NCBI GenBank assembly: GCA_021789565.1
Contig: JAJYJL010000238.1
Coordinates: forward strand, 1 to 8,992
Direction: 5' to 3'
DNA length: 8,992 nucleotides
From: Acidobacteriota bacterium
GTDB taxonomy: Bacteria > Acidobacteriota > Terriglobia > UBA7540
Position 1 is the first letter of the stretch, and every line of letters begins with the position of its first letter. Shown here piece after piece: positions 6,715-8,992 of the stretch. The translations under genes and the position numbers were made by a program. The notes beneath the pieces are model-generated. The model did no database searches, was not told the origin of the DNA, and worked only from the letters and a program-made list of their open reading frames with translations.

Positions 6715-6732
6715 CCAGACCATTCAGTCTGG
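6715..6732 (-). terminator. Possible weak hairpin after the TonB receptor gene
   Basis: CCAGAC (6715-6720) and GTCTGG (6727-6732) form a 6-bp stem with a 6-base loop, 21 bases after the receptor's stop codon. No T-run follows directly; T-rich patches come only about 35-50 bases later. Position is its main support as a terminator. Confidence 0.25.
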
Positions 6733-6752
6733 GGCGAAATTTGATTTCGAAG

Positions 6753-8992
6753 TCAGTAAATCAACCGAAGCGAAAACTGGATCTGGCGTGAGGTTCCCGC
6801 GGTTCTGCTGATAAGCCCAAAACCGCTGCCGCGCAATGTATTGGAAGGGACGGCAAAGTTAACAAGATTTAACACATTGAAGAACTCGGCGCGAAACTGA
6901 AGGATTCCCAGTTCCGCGTTTCCTCTTCGTCCAAACGACGTATCCTTTATCAAGGCAACATCGAAGTTGGAATAGGCAGGCCCCCTGAACGTGTTACGGC
7001 CAAGAGACCCAAAGACGCCCTGATTCGGGCCAGTGCCTCCGGGAACGTTGATTGGGATGCTGAAGAAAGAGGCATTATTCGCGCCGCGCCCGAAGTAATC
7101 TTCCCGAACTGTCCGGCTGGTCGAAAAGCTGGGCTGAGCAATCTGGTCGGGACGGTCTGCGCCTGCCGTCCCCACGCCGGTTTGCTGTATCCCGGAGTAC
7201 ACGGTAAAGGGTAAGCCTGTCATCAGGGTCGTAATATTCAGAAGCTGCCATCCCTCCGTCACATGTTTCCCCAGCGGTTGCAGAAAACTCACCCGATTAA
7301 CGGGAAGCGCCTGAATCAGGCTCAGTGCGAAAATGTGGGTCACATCAAAGTTGGAAGGTCCCTTATCTGCACCGGGATTCCAGGGGTCCTGTGGCAAAGT
7401 CTGAAGAATGACACCGGGCCCTCCGGACAGATTGCCAAGGGCTGAGCTTGAGTCGTCGAGCGACTTGGAATACGTATAGGTGGCCTGGAACCCCAGCCCC
7501 CACCGCGAGGAATTCTTGCTCAGGCTTGTTTGCAATGACTGGTAAGTGGAGTGCGAACGGGTTGTCATCAGCGTTTCGGATCCAAATCCACCTATGGCCT
7601 GCCCCGACGAGTTGAATCGGGCAAACGGAGCAAAGCTGGGCAATGCGCCGCTGTAACTGTTTGGAGAAAAAATGCTGGCAAGGTGCACGCCGGCGGTGGC
7701 CACATAATTGGCGCTCAGCTTCACATCTCCGAAATCATGGTCAATCCCCGCCGTATAAGTTTCGATATAACCGTTCCGAAAATTTTTCTCGATCCCGAAT
7801 GTTGAAAGCAACTGAACCTGGCCTCCGGGAGTCAGCGCAGCCAGATCGTTCTGGAACCGCTGAATGTCAATCTGCGTGTTGGGCGCAACGTCAGCAGTGT
7901 TCCCTGTCGGGAAAACCGGCTGCCCGTCTGGGGTATAAACAGAAGGCACTTGCACCTTTGTCACAGTATTGCTGAACGGCACCGGGAAGCCCGGCTGGGC
8001 GGAAACATACGGCGTGAAAAGATATGGAATGTTGCCCGTCAGGAAGTTGTCCTGCCACAGGTTCGTGAGAAGCGTCGTGATGGCGCCGCCGGCATGCAGA
8101 ACGGTGTGGTTGCTCAGGCGAAAGTCGAGCGAGAGGCGTGGCGCCCAGCCGGTCCAGTCCATGTTGTAAGGAGGCTGAGGATTCACCACAAAGATCTGTT
8201 GAGCCCCAGGCGCCCAGAAAGGCACACTGGCGCCGCTTGCATCCACAAACAGCGGTTGGGAACTTCGCTTGTGGCCTTCACCAATGCGGCTGTCGACTTC
8301 ATACCGCAGGCCGTAGTTAACGGCCAGGCGTGATGTGGCTTTCCAACTGTCCTGAAAATAGAAATTGTAAGCCTGGCGACGCTCGGCTGCCTCGTCAAAA
8401 CGATCTCCGCCCGGAGTAATATCTGAGATAGCGCTAACGGTGTAGAGATAAGGTGTCGCGGTCAGCAAACCGGTCAGAGAATCCGGCAAGGGATCGCCCG
8501 GCTGCAGATCATGCTGGCCGCTCGCCGAAGTTATGGCCACTGGCGAATACGCCGTCCCGCCGCCAAAAGTGTAGAGTCCATTCGGATTCACACCCCAGAC
8601 AGTGGAGTCCCGGTTAAGACGTATCTCCGCACCCCACTTAAAAGTGTGTGCGCCGTGCGCATCGGTCATGTCGTGCTTAAACTGAAACAGGTTTCCGTAA
8701 GATCCGGTTATAGATCCGTCGGCGGAATTAAACGGCTCATACAACGCGTCGCTAAAAGTAATTGCCGCCTGTGTATGGTTAATGGAGGGGAAAAACGGGG
8801 TGCTGCGGATATACCCCACGGAAGTGGTAGAAGTCATGTTCGGCGACCAGATGTGCGTGTACTTCAATCCTGCGTTCCGCTGGTGGTCGAAATACTTGAT
8901 GGCAAAACTCGGATCGATGGCTGTCTGGTCGGGATTGGTGATAGGGCCGGTGATCTGGTTCAGGCTGAAGAGCGTGTAAAGCGATGATTTGT
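6753..8992 (-). CDS. Oar-like TonB-dependent outer-membrane receptor, C-terminal part (5' end outside window)
   Basis: About 745 residues of a TonB-dependent beta-barrel, probably for uptake of a large substrate; the family does not reveal which. The frame stays open to the window edge, so the N-terminal signal peptide, carboxypeptidase-regulatory-like domain, plug and TonB box are not visible. A TTG within the frame (8867) is not the start, because upstream residues such as NPDQTAIDPSFAIKYFDHQR continue the barrel. Typical family stretches are the NFYFQDSWKATSRLAVNYGLRYE-type strand pair, YTYSKSLDDSSS, DKGPSNFDVTHIF, FGSLGRNTFRGPAYSNFDVAL and LQFRAEFFNVLN. The end, RQIQFSLRLIY with a terminal aromatic residue, is a normal outer-membrane barrel C-terminus. 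It has the same strand as the other genes but is 1.1 kb from the next one, so it is probably a separate unit. Confidence 0.9.
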   Translation of the reverse strand, partial: KSSLYTLFSLNQITGPITNPDQTAIDPSFAIKYFDHQRNAGLKYTHIWSPNMTSTTSVGYIRSTPFFPSINHTQAAITFSDALYEPFNSADGSITGSYGNLFQFKHDMTDAHGAHTFKWGAEIRLNRDSTVWGVNPNGLYTFGGGTAYSPVAITSASGQHDLQPGDPLPDSLTGLLTATPYLYTVSAISDITPGGDRFDEAAERRQAYNFYFQDSWKATSRLAVNYGLRYEVDSRIGEGHKRSSQPLFVDASGASVPFWAPGAQQIFVVNPQPPYNMDWTGWAPRLSLDFRLSNHTVLHAGGAITTLLTNLWQDNFLTGNIPYLFTPYVSAQPGFPVPFSNTVTKVQVPSVYTPDGQPVFPTGNTADVAPNTQIDIQRFQNDLAALTPGGQVQLLSTFGIEKNFRNGYIETYTAGIDHDFGDVKLSANYVATAGVHLASIFSPNSYSGALPSFAPFARFNSSGQAIGGFGSETLMTTRSHSTYQSLQTSLSKNSSRWGLGFQATYTYSKSLDDSSSALGNLSGGPGVILQTLPQDPWNPGADKGPSNFDVTHIFALSLIQALPVNRVSFLQPLGKHVTEGWQLLNITTLMTGLPFTVYSGIQQTGVGTAGADRPDQIAQPSFSTSRTVREDYFGRGANNASFFSIPINVPGGTGPNQGVFGSLGRNTFRGPAYSNFDVALIKDTSFGRRGNAELGILQFRAEFFNVLNLVNFAVPSNTLRGSGFGLISRTAGTSRQIQFSLRLIY

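Larger units (their letters stand above)
5609..6752. other. 1.1-kb intergenic region without a supportable gene
   Basis: Both strands hold only short open frames with no family resemblance. The longest, 126 codons on the plus strand at 6002-6382, lacks a ribosome binding site. A 67-codon minus-strand frame at 6085-6288 has GAGGAG ten bases before its ATG but an unrecognisable product. The part nearest the regulator (about 5820-5910) is AT-rich and probably holds its promoter, though I find no convincing -35/-10 pair. A tandem AGTATT-type repeat lies near 5893-5905. The inverted repeats at 5720-5750, 6346-6401, 6436-6451 and 6715-6732 are listed separately. The region could contain a small RNA or decayed sequence; nothing I can see settles it. 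Confidence 0.6.

Noticed and set aside
6486..6723. Overlapping short minus-strand frames downstream of the TonB receptor
   Set aside because: Three frames are open at once because of GC content. None has a convincing start or a familiar sequence, and they cannot all be real.

Overview
The window looks like chromosomal DNA of an Acidobacteriota bacterium, probably of the Terriglobia type. The grounds are an Oar-like TonB-dependent receptor with the C-terminal style typical of that phylum, an unusually large many-repeat SLBB polysaccharide export protein, and moderately high GC. This is inference from protein style, not a database match. Every gene I can support is on the minus strand, so the biology reads from high to low coordinates.

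Layout in reading direction: (1) 8992-6753, the 3' part of an Oar/TonB-dependent outer-membrane receptor whose 5' end lies outside the window. (2) 6752-5609, about 1.1 kb with no gene I can support but with several inverted repeats, including a perfect 16-bp palindrome. (3) 5608-4949, a NarL/LuxR-type regulator whose receiver has lost its acidic pocket. (4) A 189-base intergenic segment with an unusual set of overlapping, mutually exclusive inverted repeats. (5) 4759-4379, a stand-alone degenerate receiver-like protein with no output domain. (6) 4382-852, a 1176-residue polysaccharide export protein with one export domain and about seven SLBB repeats, overlapping the previous gene by ATGA. (7) 835-1, a PAP2-family phosphatase that starts at TTG, 16 bases after the export gene, and runs off the window.

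Genes 5 to 7 look like one tightly packed transcription unit for exopolysaccharide or capsule export. The SLBB protein would form the periplasmic/outer-membrane conduit, and the PAP2 enzyme could recycle a lipid (pyro)phosphate carrier. Regulator 3 lies just upstream in the same orientation. The most interesting point is the pairing of two receiver-type proteins, both lacking the metal-binding acidic pair, with a possible RNA switch or operator array between them, placed directly ahead of a giant export protein. The TonB receptor is probably a separate unit.
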